From contig JABSSW010000017.1 in NCBI GenBank assembly GCA_018902385.1, positions 248,001-312,000 on the forward strand: a stretch of DNA of 64,000 nucleotides, given 5' to 3'. The first letter of the stretch is position 1, and each line of letters begins with the position of its first letter. The translations under genes and the position numbers were made by a program. This DNA is from Physcia stellaris. Its lineage: Eukaryota; Ascomycota; Lecanoromycetes; Caliciales; Physciaceae. Of this stretch, positions 11,546 through 22,329 are shown in pieces. Below the pieces are notes generated by a model. The model did not search any database and was not told the DNA's origin. It saw only the letters and a program-made list of their open reading frames with translations.

Positions 11546-14500
11546 TCAAAGAATTATTGCCAGCTCATGCCTGTTCAAGCGCTCTTCGTCCATGTTGGGG
11601 TAATATGGGATCATAGCGTCTGCCCCTTGAACATATGCATCGTTGTAAAGCCTGTGATGGCAGATTAGTACAAGATGTTCTCAAGATGCATTAGAGTGTA
11701 AGACATACCTGAAGTACGGTACACGGACTTTACGTGCCGGATGGAATAGTCCTGCCCAAACATAATTCATCACCATGCCTGGTCCAACTGCCATGCGGAT
11801 GGCATCTATCGCTTCGATGATTCTATCGATGACGTGAGGAGAAGTTTCGAAAAGATTCGGATAAAGGAGGTTTAGCAGATGCAGCATGGCGTCTTCGCAG
11901 CCTAAGCCCACAACGCCAAGTGCGACGTGCTTGACGACAGAGGCCGCTGTTTGTCGATGGACCTGGTCACGATCGATAAGAGCGTCCTCGAGTAAAGGAG
12001 TGACAGCGTAGACGTAGTCCTTGGCCATTTCGCCAATGTACTCGAAGAGGAAAGAGAGCGACTTGAGGACACCGTTCTGAACATTGAGTTCGGGTACCCT
12101 ATACTCGTTCATCAATGCGGGAAGGACGGTGAAAGGGGCACAAGTCTCAGCTACAATGCCGATAGCGACGGCCGTGCAGACACGCGATTGACGTTCTTGT
12201 ACTCGTAAATTGTTCAGTAAGGTTGCAAGCACATCCTGAGGTCCAATGGCTTTTGCAATAAAACCAAACGTGTTATTTGCCGCTCTCCGAATGCCTTTCT
12301 TGTGAGCTTTAAGCATGTCGAGGAGCTCGAAGCAGATCCTCATCCATTCTCTTGCATTAACACTTTCTGGGCCGCGGTCGGCTATACGACCAACGAGATC
12401 AATGGTGTTTTCTTGGACTTTCTCATGTCGATTCCGGAGGATAGGTGTCAGGCGAGGTAGGAGATCCTTGATAGGAGGTTGCATGCTGTTGATTCCGACC
12501 ACAGTCACGATAGACCTCAGAGCTCCCAGAATCGATCCGAGCACTTCAGGGTATTCTTCTCCCAGATATTCATAGAGTACGACGCCGAGCTTTCCCATTA
12601 ATGCATCTTCTCCGCACTGCTTCATGACCATGGCGATACGTGAGATTAAATCTGCGGCTTGCTGTCTTACGGTGGCAGATTTGTTGTTGAGTCGCCAAAG
12701 AATGGTACTGACAATCTGAGGAAGGTATGGTTTGCACCGGGTACCGAGAGCGTTGACAACAGTACCAAAGCCGTTAAGCATGACGATGTCCTCCACACTC
12801 TGCTCCTGGAATGAATGTAGAACGCCGTCGATCAAGCGTTCCTCAAGCCTCTCCCCAATATCTGCAGCACCTAAACTGGCGATGACCTTCTCAACAGTCT
12901 CTAAAGTCATCTTGCGGTAGGCCTCACTCTCGTCCTTGAGGTTATTCACAACCCTCTCAACGATTTCTCCAACACCAACTTTCTGACCGAGATCGACAGT
13001 AGTTTCAACGACCTGTCTGTAATTTCTCTTATCCATAGCCATTCGTCTAACCCAGAAGCTTTTGAAGAACTCGCTCAGAACGTGCTCCTTGAGGTAGCCG
13101 GCTGTTACGCCATCAGTGCTGGCACACTGCGAGACTACTTTAAGTACGACCTTCTTCATTTCTTCATCGGGGACGAGAATTCTCGAAGCAGGATTTCCAT
13201 GATCTGGCTGGTATAGTAATTGGCATATTCTTCGTCCATTAAAGGAATGATATATCCCACAGCCTTCAGAAATCCAGCTAAGCCTTTGCCTCGCTGTTTC
13301 CTAAGATACGTTTAGTACAGATACAAGAGAAAGGAGGAAAGAGTGACGAACCTTGCACCCGACCATAGCGGGTTGAGGATATCATCAAAGCTCTCAATAC
13401 CGTAGGGATTGGCTGCCTCGGCAAGAGCCGCAACTGCAAGACTGGTCACGGTTCGTACCTTTGCTTGCTCATCGCTAAGATTGTCTCCAATACAGTCGAC
13501 CAGCCCCTTCAAGTGAGGTAGAATGGCGCACCCCATCAGGATTGGAATTTGCTGAACAATTTTAACACCGGTATGTCTTGCTTGCCATGACTTCTTACTT
13601 CTGCACACAGCACGTAGGAAAGGTAGAAGCGCAGGTATACCCAGAGCTGAGGCGACAACTGCAAACGCACGGGCCGTAGTGTTTCGTACGTACTCATCAA
13701 CGTGATCTATGTCAGGTCTCATCGTGCTGATCATATGTGCCAGCCCGGCTGCTTTACTTAGGTTAGAAATGATTTCGCGACCTTCGACTCGAGCGTAGTA
13801 GTCCTGGTCAATGAGTAGAGGCTCGATGACGACCAAGATTTTGTGGACATATGGACGAACTAAGTCGTCAAGCTTGTAAAGGACGCGATCGATGACTTTC
13901 ACCAGTAGATGGCGTTCTTGGTCCTCAAGTGTCTTTTCCATCAGTAGGGGGAGAATTTGGTTAAAGAGTGGACCTGCGCCAAATTGACGTGCATTGTCGG
14001 TGAGCTGTCGAAGTGCGGTCTTACGCATTGGCGGAGTCCCATTCTTGACTTTGAGTAATAACCGCATGATTTTCCTTTCTTTGAGCTCCTCTACGGACAT
14101 TGCATTCTCATCGCTGCCGTCCACAAGCTTGCCGAAATATGCCATATCCTCTGCTTTGAAAAACTGTAGGTCTCCAACACCAGGTATTTCGGTTGGCAGT
14201 TGTTTACCCATGGCACGAGCGTTTTCCGGCTCCTGCATCATGAAGCCCCCATAACCTGTTGAACTTGCGACAGGCGCAGGTGTGGACATGAGCTTTCGAG
14301 CAGGTGTTCGTATTGGAGCATATCCAGGTGGCGGATCTAGGATTTTGTAGCCTTCACTTGGAAGCATGAGATCAAGCTCTTCGTCAGATAGCGGAGCATT
14401 GCGTGAGGAGATGTCGGTACCAAAGGTGGTTGGAACCATGGCACCAACACCCTGTGACGGATGCATTGGGGTTGCTAGACCTGACTGTCCGATAGGAGTG

Positions 14501-15385
14501 GCCCCCTCGAGCGAAGGCGCTTGATCCCATCGTGATCGTTTCGGGGTAGCCTCTACGCCCGGAGGAGCCGGTGTTTGGTCCCATCGAGATCTCTTTGTCT
14601 TGACGTCTTCAGGCGCAGGTGTACTCTCTGCTGAGATGTCCCATCTTTGCTTTCGCTTCCGACCCGATGCTACTGCGACTGTGGCTCCGGCTTCCTTGTT
14701 TTCCTTGTCGCTGCTGTCTTCTTTTTTCAAGGTAGCCTGGTGTTCCACAATGCCGTCTTCACCTTTAGCTTGCTTATCTGCGATGAGCTTTTTGACTCGT
14801 TCTTCTTCTTTCTCCAATTCGCGCGCCGCCATAATCTCGCGATAGCTTTGACCCTCATCTTCCACGCCAGCCTGCCTGTTGGCTGCGAATGGATCCGCTC
14901 GTGTGGGAGTAAGAGGGCCACGGTTTAAGCGACGCTTCTGATAGTCAGTCTCGCGATCTGCGATTCTGGCTTGTTTCTCACGCCCAAGTAGTATATCTTC
15001 CTCCTCCACTCCGGCACCGGAAGCAAACTCGTTCATCTGCTCTTTAGTGGCGGTGTACTGGCCGACCAACCGTCGACTGTCATCACCATTGCTATCTGCC
15101 ATGTCTTCGTCTTCGCCATCGACGGCGATAGACATGTTGTAGCCCGCATATTTGTCCCCACCATTTCGGTCATACAGGTCCGTGTCGAAGCTCTCAGTCA
15201 GGGAAGCCTTCGTCGAGACGTCAGTGCGCTGGTTGGAAGGATCAAAGGTCTTTGAACCTTTCTTTCCCGCAGCTGCCGCATTGCGGGCAGCCTGGGCTGC
15301 TCTGATTTCTTCGATTTGCGCTGCAGAAAATCTTAGCTCTGATACAATAAGAGTTTTCTTTCTGAGGGTACTGACCGTCCGACAT
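11546..15385 (-). CDS. SF3B1: Splicing factor 3b subunit 1 (HEAT-repeat U2 snRNP protein), with an apparent 1-base frameshift
   Basis: Core U2 snRNP protein (yeast Hsh155, S. pombe Prp10) that clamps the branch-site helix. Exons: 15385-15376 (only 10 nt, ATGTCGGACG), 15320-13352, 13300-11709, 11651-11546. Introns are 55, 51 and 57 nt. The N-terminus begins [15 protein letters not shown] and is followed by a disordered region with several RWDQ/RWDI motifs (residues about 180-240), the U2AF-ligand-like repeats known from SF3B1. The HEAT superhelix fills the rest and ends with the conserved [15 protein letters not shown] segment. The coding length is 3677 nt, one short of a multiple of three. 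At 13169-13172 (GGGG on the + strand) the conserved reading [15 protein letters not shown] breaks into a stop, and one more base in this run restores all downstream sequence. With it the product is 1225 residues, normal for the family. Confidence 0.95.
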
Positions 15386-15983
15386 TGTAGACTGCTCCAC
15401 CCGAGGAAGGCTGCTGTGAGCGGTCTCTGGACGCTACTGATGATCCTTTCACATTGGTCGATGAGAAAGCCCTGACAAAAGTGGTGGTCTGTGAGGCAAT
15501 TCTAGTCACGTGAGTATAAACGCGTTAGGCGCTCCACCCTCTTGGCAAACGCCAAATAGGTTACGGAGTACGCTCAACAAGTAAATACCTAGTGATTTAT
15601 TGCAGCATTAGCATACAATAATCTTGCTACTCCGTACCAAGACAGCTGTTAACATATCACGAAACTCGCTCATCCAAGTAGTCACGGGGATCTCGAAAAA
15701 TCAAAGCAGAGACCTTGATATGGCAGTCGTTTAGTAGGCTAACCCGCTCACTCCCAAATAAAATCAGTGCCGAAAACCTCATTGAAGAAGATACCAGGCT
15801 TTCGGATTGTATCACTTCCAGAGCCTCTTTCAATCACGTCTATCAATCTGAATCCTGAAAAGGGAGCTTTGCGTTCGTTGGGCACTTCTGTTTTGCGGCG
15901 TTCATCGTTCTGATTCGTTCAGGGCGAGTGAATCCAAACTACCCAAGGCTACCCCAACTTCTTTCACTTACTTTGATCCGACG
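15386..15983. promoter_or_regulatory. Divergent promoter region of SF3B1 and the F-box gene
   Basis: About 600 bases separate the two divergent start codons at 15385 and 15984. No coding potential is seen. It must contain both promoters; I could not point to a specific factor site. Confidence 0.5.
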
Positions 15984-17376
15984 ATGAGCGAGCCGAGCAC
16001 TCGTACCGTCATATGCAATCTGCAGGATGTCCCTGCCGAACTGTGGTTCTCGATCTCTTTTTACTTGGGCCAACAATCGGTCCTTACAATTTCTCTCACT
16101 TCAAAGCGTATGCACGAGCTCGCAACTCCAGGACTGTACCGTCAAATCTGCTACTGGTCTTCTAGAAGTGAAGCAGGGATCTTGCGCGGAGAAAGAGCAG
16201 AGATCTTGCGCGGCACTCGGCTCGAATACGTGACAGAAGAGAGCATTGCCAGTTCATGCTATTCGAATTTGTCCAGAATCTTCAAGCCGAATGCTCTCTC
16301 AAAGTCATTGACGAGATCATCCTGGCTGCGCTCGCTAGTGCACAGCATAGACTTCAGATGGCACGACTCAGGTCATGACAAGTGTTTGTATCGTCTCCTT
16401 GAAGTGCTATCTTATTCACCTCTTCAGCATGTTTACCTTTATCCTTCACACGCTGGTTTCGTGCTTCCCCCAAGCATTCCAGTCAACTCGTTAGGTACTA
16501 AATGGCAAGGAAACATCGACAGTGACCGTGTCCAACGGGTGCATGACCTAATATTCTTGCCGTCTCTTCGGCATATGTACTTTCAAAGCTGGGAGTCTGG
16601 TGGTCGAAGCCAACTGCGGAGGCTGGACAACAGCAGCGCATCGCTACAGCAGGCTTCGAATATCACGCATCTCTCCTTTCATGGTTGTAATGTTCGTGCA
16701 GGACACCTCCAAGCCATCGTCGGCTGGCCTAGAGCACTGCGATCCTTTTTGTATAGCGATTTTCCCGCGAAAATTCGTGAGGTCCCTACCATAAAACAAG
16801 TTTACAGTACCTTGCGCCCTCACCAAAGTACCCTTGAGGAGATAACACTTCGTTTCGAATACTGTGAATGTATATGATATCCCAAAAAATACTTATTGCA
16901 AGGCTAATGTGCATATTTTAGTCAACGACGGTGCGGGTAACCGCGAACCAATACCATTCAATGAATTCCCCTCTCTAAAACGCCTTCGTATCCAGCTTCC
17001 TTTCCTACTCCCTGGAGAACGTAGCACAAAGTTTGGCCGGCCGGAAATTCGATCTAAGTTTTACGAGTCACTTCCTCCATCGTTGGAGATACTCCAACTC
17101 CAATCCTGGTCCTGCGACTTCGATCATATCTATGACGACATCAGCGAGACAAAGAAATTTGACCGCTCGATCAAGTACTTCGAGCAGCTAGTGAAGCAAT
17201 TGGGCGATGCAAAGGCCTACTTGCCTGCTTGGAAAAGTTTTGGTCTGGGTAGTTATGGACATTATTTGACGGATTATTGGGTTCGTGGTGGGAGAGCGGA
17301 GCAAGTTTTCACCAGGACAGGCATCAAGATCTACGGTTATGACCCAGGCGAACGGGAATCTTTCAGGCGCAAGTAG
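15984..17376 (+). CDS. F-box domain protein
   Basis: Probable SCF ubiquitin-ligase adaptor. Exons 15984-16869 and 16922-17376 are separated by a 52-nt intron (gtatat..tttag), with codon T+TC giving Phe, so the frame closes to 446 residues. The F-box lies at residues about 14-55 (VPAELWFSISFYLG..LTSKRMHELATPGLY), the usual LP-E-L..hydrophobic..LY pattern. The rest has irregular leucine-rich segments (LPSLRHMYFQ, ITHLSFHGC, SLKRLRIQLPF) and a C-terminal segment rich in aromatic residues. It is not obviously similar to the F-box gene at 6445-8598 beyond the fold. The substrate cannot be predicted. Confidence 0.85.
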
Positions 17377-17889
17377 GATACTACGATTTAAGATTGGCGA
17401 GCAGAATCCAGGCTCTTGGTGGAATTGACGAAAGAAGTCTGAGCCAATGATGAAAGAGCAGAGCAGTCTCTCACCAAAAGCTTCACAATGCACAACCACG
17501 ATTTATCCTCAAGCGTATGTCACTAGCGCAATCAGGATACTCGATTGCACAAAAAAAAAACAAGAAAAAAAAGCATGCATTAGAAATCAACAGCTTAGCA
17601 CCGATGAACAACATCTCAAACTAAAGGATTTTAGCATCATTTCACGGTTCTGGTCTCACGCTTCTCTTCCGACTCTCACCAATCTTCTCATATTCTCTCC
17701 CAATCTCATGATTGCCTAAAACCCTTCCTTGCCATCCCGCATCCCAACTCCCTTCCCAACCCAATTACCATCGCGCCACCCAGAGATAACGGAACAGCCA
17801 AGAAAGTGAAAGTGAATGAAAAAGCACGATTCCGGTGTCAGAAGCTGAGACGGTTTCTATTCCTAGTGTCCTCAGAACGAGCAGTCATG

Positions 17890-18020
17890 GGAAACTTCCA
17901 CCCCCCCCTCCCCCTTAACCCACCCCGCCAACTCCCTCAGCCTGCTCAAAAACGGCGCATGCCCCACCTGCCCCCCAGCACGCCCAACCCCACTATCCCT
18001 CTGCACTCTCAGCGGAATTA
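17890..18020 (-). pseudogene. Inverted truncated copy of the 3' end of the hydrolase gene
   Basis: The + strand here closely matches the reverse complement of about 19240-19430, the last coding exon of the alpha/beta hydrolase gene. Shared blocks include gctcaaaaacggcgcatg, cccaccccgccaactccc, ccccactatccct and ctgcactctcagcgga. Two internal deletions of about 19 and 13 bases are visible relative to the gene. The copy covers the catalytic-His region but has no gene around it. It lies about 1.2 kb from its source in inverted orientation. Confidence 0.85.
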
Positions 18021-18340
18021 CGTACAGTACACACAGTACCCTTCATCTAGCAAATCAGCTTGTACAATAGAAGCGCCCTTCTTCAGGCGATATCCGCTCT
18101 AGGTTGTGCATTTCTCGCGACTCTTTGCAGATACCAGCTCACGCTTCAACTCTTCGCACCATGATGGACTGAGCTCAGCCTTCATCTGCAGTCCATGAGA
18201 CTTCTTTGGGAGTACTTTGCCTAGACAATAAGCTTAGAATGTCTGAGTTTTCTCCGTTCATCAAGAACAAGCTATGAAGAAGGTCAAACTTTCCAAAGAG
18301 CAAATCTAATGCTCTGCAAGCCACCCCTGGACCTCACACC

Positions 18341-19455
18341 ATGCACATATCTTCTCCACATCCTCTGCGTTATCTCCTGCTCTTCTATTCAATCACCCTA
18401 TTCCTCCTCCCCACCATCTTCGCAAGCACCCTCTCCTCTAAAAAGCCAAGTACATCCAACACCACCACCCTCAACGACCAGCCCACAATCGTCCTCCTCA
18501 CAGACGCCTTCCACCTCCCCACCGCCTACTCATCCCTACTCCAGCACCTCTCCCACCTAGGCTTCCCCACCGCAACCTGGCGCCTCCCCTCCGTCGACTC
18601 CCCCACGCCCCGCAAGCAATCTGTCGCCCTCGACGCGATCTTCATCCGCCACGCCATTCTGCTGCCAAGAATCAATAGCGGCGCGGAGGTCGTCGTGCTG
18701 ATGCACTCCTACGGCGGCGCGCCGGGGTCGATGGCTGCGCGGGGGCTGAGTGTGGAGGAGCGGAGACGGGAGGGGCGGAGGGGGGGTGTGCTGGGGATGA
18801 TTTTCGTTTGTGGGGTGCTGGTCAGGGAGGGGGTTACTGTGCGGGATGTGCTGGGTGGGGGACGGTTTGAGGAGTGGATCGTGCGATATGTATGTCATTC
18901 CCAACCTATCTCGGCTTTTCATTTTTCCAGCGCTTCCATCACTCTGCTCTGCTGTTCTCTCTCCCCTTTCCTTTCCTCATACCCAAAACCGTCAAAGCAA
19001 GAGCCTTCGAATTCTGAGAAGTTGAGAAACCAGCCCACCGGCAACCTCCAAATCTCCCCGCCCTCGCCCCCGAATTCTTCTACAACGACCTCCCCCCCTC
19101 CTCCCCCCTCCTCGCCCCCGCCCTCTCACACCTGCGCAACCAATCCCTCGCCAGCCTCGAGTCGCCGACCAGCGCCCCCGCCTGGGCGGACCCCGCCTTC
19201 GACAACCGCCGCTCCTACCTCCGCACTGAGATCGATAGGGTTATTCCGCTGAGAGTGCAGCAGGCGATGCTGAGGGATAGTGGGGTTAGGTGGCGGGTTG
19301 CCGGGTTGGGCGTATTGGGGGGGCAGGTGGGACATGCGCCGTTTTTGAGCAGGGCGGGGGAGTTGGCGGGGTGGGTTGCGGGGGAGGTGGGGTTGTTTGG
19401 GGGGGGGGGAGGGGGTTGGAAGGTTTCGATGATTTGTACTCCTGGAGGCAACTAG
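18341..19455 (+). CDS. Secreted alpha/beta hydrolase (Abhydrolase_6 type)
   Basis: Probable esterase-like alpha/beta hydrolase. Exon 1 is 18341-18889. Exon 2 is best placed at 19027-19455, giving an intron of 137 nt (donor gtatgt; the acceptor choice is less certain) and about 325 residues. The first 30 residues form a signal peptide or anchor (RYLLLFYSITLFLLPTIFA). The nucleophile elbow is HSYGG in VLMHSYGGAPG (near residue 128). A likely acid is the Asp in TEIDRVIP, and the catalytic His is in GHAPFLSRAGELAGW near the C-terminus. This arrangement is typical of the small fungal hydrolases related to plant methylesterases. The substrate is unknown. GC content at third positions is very high in exon 2. 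A truncated inverted copy of its 3' end lies at 17890-18020. Confidence 0.75.
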
Positions 19456-20341
19456 TATCGTATTAGGGACTCCTCAATCTCACTACAATTCCACCAAGAC
19501 ATTCCTCCACCTTTATCAAAAGCTAGTGACAGCCCACATCCACAAACCAAAATACCTCAAGATTATCTACCCACGGTCACCAATATCCCCCTCACTTCTT
19601 CTCCAGTTTTCTGCCTGGATCACAGTCTTCACATTTGAGCTCCACATCTACCGTACCCATAGAAGGCTTAATTACCATGAAGGAGAGAGAGGAGAGAAGT
19701 AGAAAACAAACCCCCCCGGAATTCGTCCCAACGCGCTCCAAAAGCCGGCTCCCTTGCCTTCTGGATTAGATTGGTAGGACTTGGTTTGAGGTAGGCGTAA
19801 AAGAAGGAATCTCGAAAGAGGTCGTCCGTGAGAATTAAACCAATCGCCACCAGCCCATGGTTATTCATATCTCCTGGTTTGGTGCTTGCTATGAAGAACC
19901 CATAAGCGAACAACGACTTGAATAAGGTGGTGCTGCCATATGGAGACTGTTGCTGCAGACGCCATGCAAAAGCCTTTTCGAATCCTCCAACATTCTCTTC
20001 TAAGTTCTGTTTGCAATCTCATGCAAAGAGCGAGGATGCCAATCTGAAAGAGAATTTTCCACACAGATTGCGATCAAGGAGCTCCCTACGATAGCGGTAG
20101 CATTGTCGGGAATCGAAGGTCTTGATGGAGGGAGGTTGACATCGAAGAGAATAATTGCACTCATGAGAGCTGTTCTTAGCGTAGTCATTCATTCCTTTTG
20201 CGGTGGTAAAGTCCGAGTCGGAATTTTGTCGTACGAGTCTTATGATCCAATGTTAATCCCCTACCAAAGGAATCACCAAGGGTGTCTTTGACCAGGGAGC
20301 TCAATGATACAAATTCTCGTCGTGCACTCTCCCAGTGGTGC
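19456..20341. other. Intergenic region
   Basis: Nearly 0.9 kb between the convergent hydrolase gene and the GYVT coiled-coil gene. Minus-strand ORFs at 19668-20188 are short, mutually overlapping and without domains, so I do not call a gene. Confidence 0.5.
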
Positions 20342-21754
20342 TCAGTCGTTGGCTGCCCACAACAATTTGGACATCGCCCAAGTCTGACTCGGTTCTTTAC
20401 TTGGTTCAGCATTGTTGGAGATCGCATCGGCATCTTCAGTACTTTCAGGTGTCGTAGACCCTATCTCCACCTTTCTCTTCAATTTGTCTTCACCATATGA
20501 AAGAACAATCAGCCCCAGGAAAATTGAAAGTAGTCCTAGTATTACCCATTTCTTCAATTGCGTCTCGTCAGGCGGATCGAGCGTTTCGTACTTTAGCACA
20601 CCATCAATAAGCTTGATCCTCCTCTTCAACAAAGAGTACTCCGCTTCTCTCATAGCTACATAACCATCCTTATCTTCTTCTTTCTCCTTTATATCCTCCT
20701 CAGACTCTGCAGCCTCTTTCAAGGCAGTATACTCCGCTTTCGTCATAGTCACATAACCATCCTTGTGCTGAACCGAACCGTGATCTTCTGATCCGAATGT
20801 TCTTTTAGTCAATTTCGCCCTCACCTCCTCACGAGCCTTTATCAACTTCTGATCGGCTTTTCTTATCTCATTCCTGGCCTTGCTCTGGTTCTTGTCGATC
20901 TCTCTCAGCTTCTTTTCAGCCTCTACAGTCTCCATCAACGCGGTATACTGCGTTTTCGACAGAGTCACATATCCATTCTTAGGCTGAATCGAATCGTGAC
21001 TTGCTGATCCGAAAATTTTAGTCTTTCTCCTCTCCTTATCAGCCTCCCTTAAATCCTGTCTAGCCTCCCACAATTTGTGATGGGCTTCTTTCCACTCCAT
21101 CTCAGCCTTGTCCAACTCTCCCTCCGCCTCCCTCATCTCCTCTTGAGCCTCTCTCACCCCCTCCTCAACCTCTTTCGCCTCTTTCGCCCCTCTCAAGGCA
21201 GTATACTCCTCCGCCGATATAGTCACCCACCCTATCTCATGCCTCATCCGCTCCTCCTCCTCTTTACCCCTCCCCTCCTGCTCTTTACCTTTCCCCTCCT
21301 CCTCTTTACCCCTTCCATCCTCCCCCTCCACCCGCTGCGTATCCACCTCACTAGCCCTAATAAGCTCCAAATGCGGCGAAAACTCCGTCCGCGGGATCCC
21401 CCGTTCTTTAGCCAGATACTGGCTCTCCCGCGAAGTCGCCAAGCCGCCGAGATTGAAGAGGGAGCTGCGCGGACATGGGGAGGTGTGGATGGCGCGTCGG
21501 ATGGTCGTACGCGGGATGGCTGTCGTGGGGAGGCGGAGGGTGGCTGGATACTGGCTCACCTGGGAGGTCGATGAGCCGCCGAGGCTGAAGAGGGAGCTGT
21601 GCGGACGTGGCGCGGTGTGGATAGCGCGAGGGGGAATCGTACGTGGGATGGCTGTGGGGGGCATGGTTGTGGTGGAGATGGCTGTAGTGAGGAGACGTGG
21701 ATGTTGCTTCATTGCTTTTGTGGGGATTCTTAGAGCTGTGTGAGATAGCGCCAT
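20342..21754 (-). CDS. Unrecognised coiled-coil membrane protein with GYVT-type repeats
   Basis: A single-exon frame of 470 residues starting at ATG 21754 (the open frame extends upstream only to a GTG). I do not recognise a named family. Residues 1-120 are basic and rich in Ser, Thr, Pro and Arg, with an internal duplication (AIPRTIPPRAIHTAPRPHSS and AIPRTTIRRAIHTSPCPRSS), which may be a mitochondrial presequence. Then come an acidic/basic repeat (residues about 143-170) and long helical, coiled-coil-like stretches. A motif G-[YW]-V-[TA]-[ILM]-[ST]-x3-[YF]-[TS]-[AL]-L recurs at about residues 175, 261, 333 and 364, with shrinking spacing. A single transmembrane helix follows at about 403-419 (WVILGLLSIFLGLIVLSYG), then a polar tail. 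A tail-proximal anchor facing a coiled coil is the simplest reading; its role is unknown. Confidence 0.75.
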   Translation of the reverse strand: MALSHTALRIPTKAMKQHPRLLTTAISTTTMPPTAIPRTIPPRAIHTAPRPHSSLFSLGGSSTSQVSQYPATLRLPTTAIPRTTIRRAIHTSPCPRSSLFNLGGLATSRESQYLAKERGIPRTEFSPHLELIRASEVDTQRVEGEDGRGKEEEGKGKEQEGRGKEEEERMRHEIGWVTISAEEYTALRGAKEAKEVEEGVREAQEEMREAEGELDKAEMEWKEAHHKLWEARQDLREADKERRKTKIFGSASHDSIQPKNGYVTLSKTQYTALMETVEAEKKLREIDKNQSKARNEIRKADQKLIKAREEVRAKLTKRTFGSEDHGSVQHKDGYVTMTKAEYTALKEAAESEEDIKEKEEDKDGYVAMREAEYSLLKRRIKLIDGVLKYETLDPPDETQLKKWVILGLLSIFLGLIVLSYGEDKLKRKVEIGSTTPESTEDADAISNNAEPSKEPSQTWAMSKLLWAAND

Positions 21755-22329
21755 GGTTGCGGGTGGCCTGGAAGTGTAGATGATGGATGATCGAAGGATG
21801 GACACTCGCGCTGTGGGGTAGATGATCGTGATAAGATGATAGCTGATAGCTCTTTTCGGCCCGTGTTCCGATCATATGTAAGTCAGTAGGTAGAGAGCCT
21901 ATCTCCTACATGTAGCTTCTGCTTTATTAAAGGTGTCGTACTGATCATAGATTTTCAGATAGTAGATTGACGGTAAGGTCCTATCTATTAGAGTATCTCT
22001 GGAGGTATAGACTAACTACAACCACCTGCTTCGACCTTCACGGCCAGCAAAAGCTCCATTCCCCTCCCCCTTTTGTTGCAGTCCTAAAGCTAGGACGGCT
22101 TTTCGTGAACTTCTTTTCCACCTCGTATGAGACATTATCAATACCAGTATGCTCAGATTATTGTAAGTCAGGGCACAAATACCCTCTGTACATCCTTCAG
22201 GGAAGAGAATTCCATCCATATAAACGCCATCGCTATGACTCGCGTTGCAAACGCCGCCAGTGAACAAAGAGTTGGGGTATCATCGCTAACAATCGAAGTA
22301 TAAACACGAACAATTCTCGGAGAGCTTGC
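21755..22329. other. Intergenic region
   Basis: About 0.6 kb between the GYVT coiled-coil gene start and the RAX2 stop; both genes are transcribed leftwards. No coding potential supported. Confidence 0.5.
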
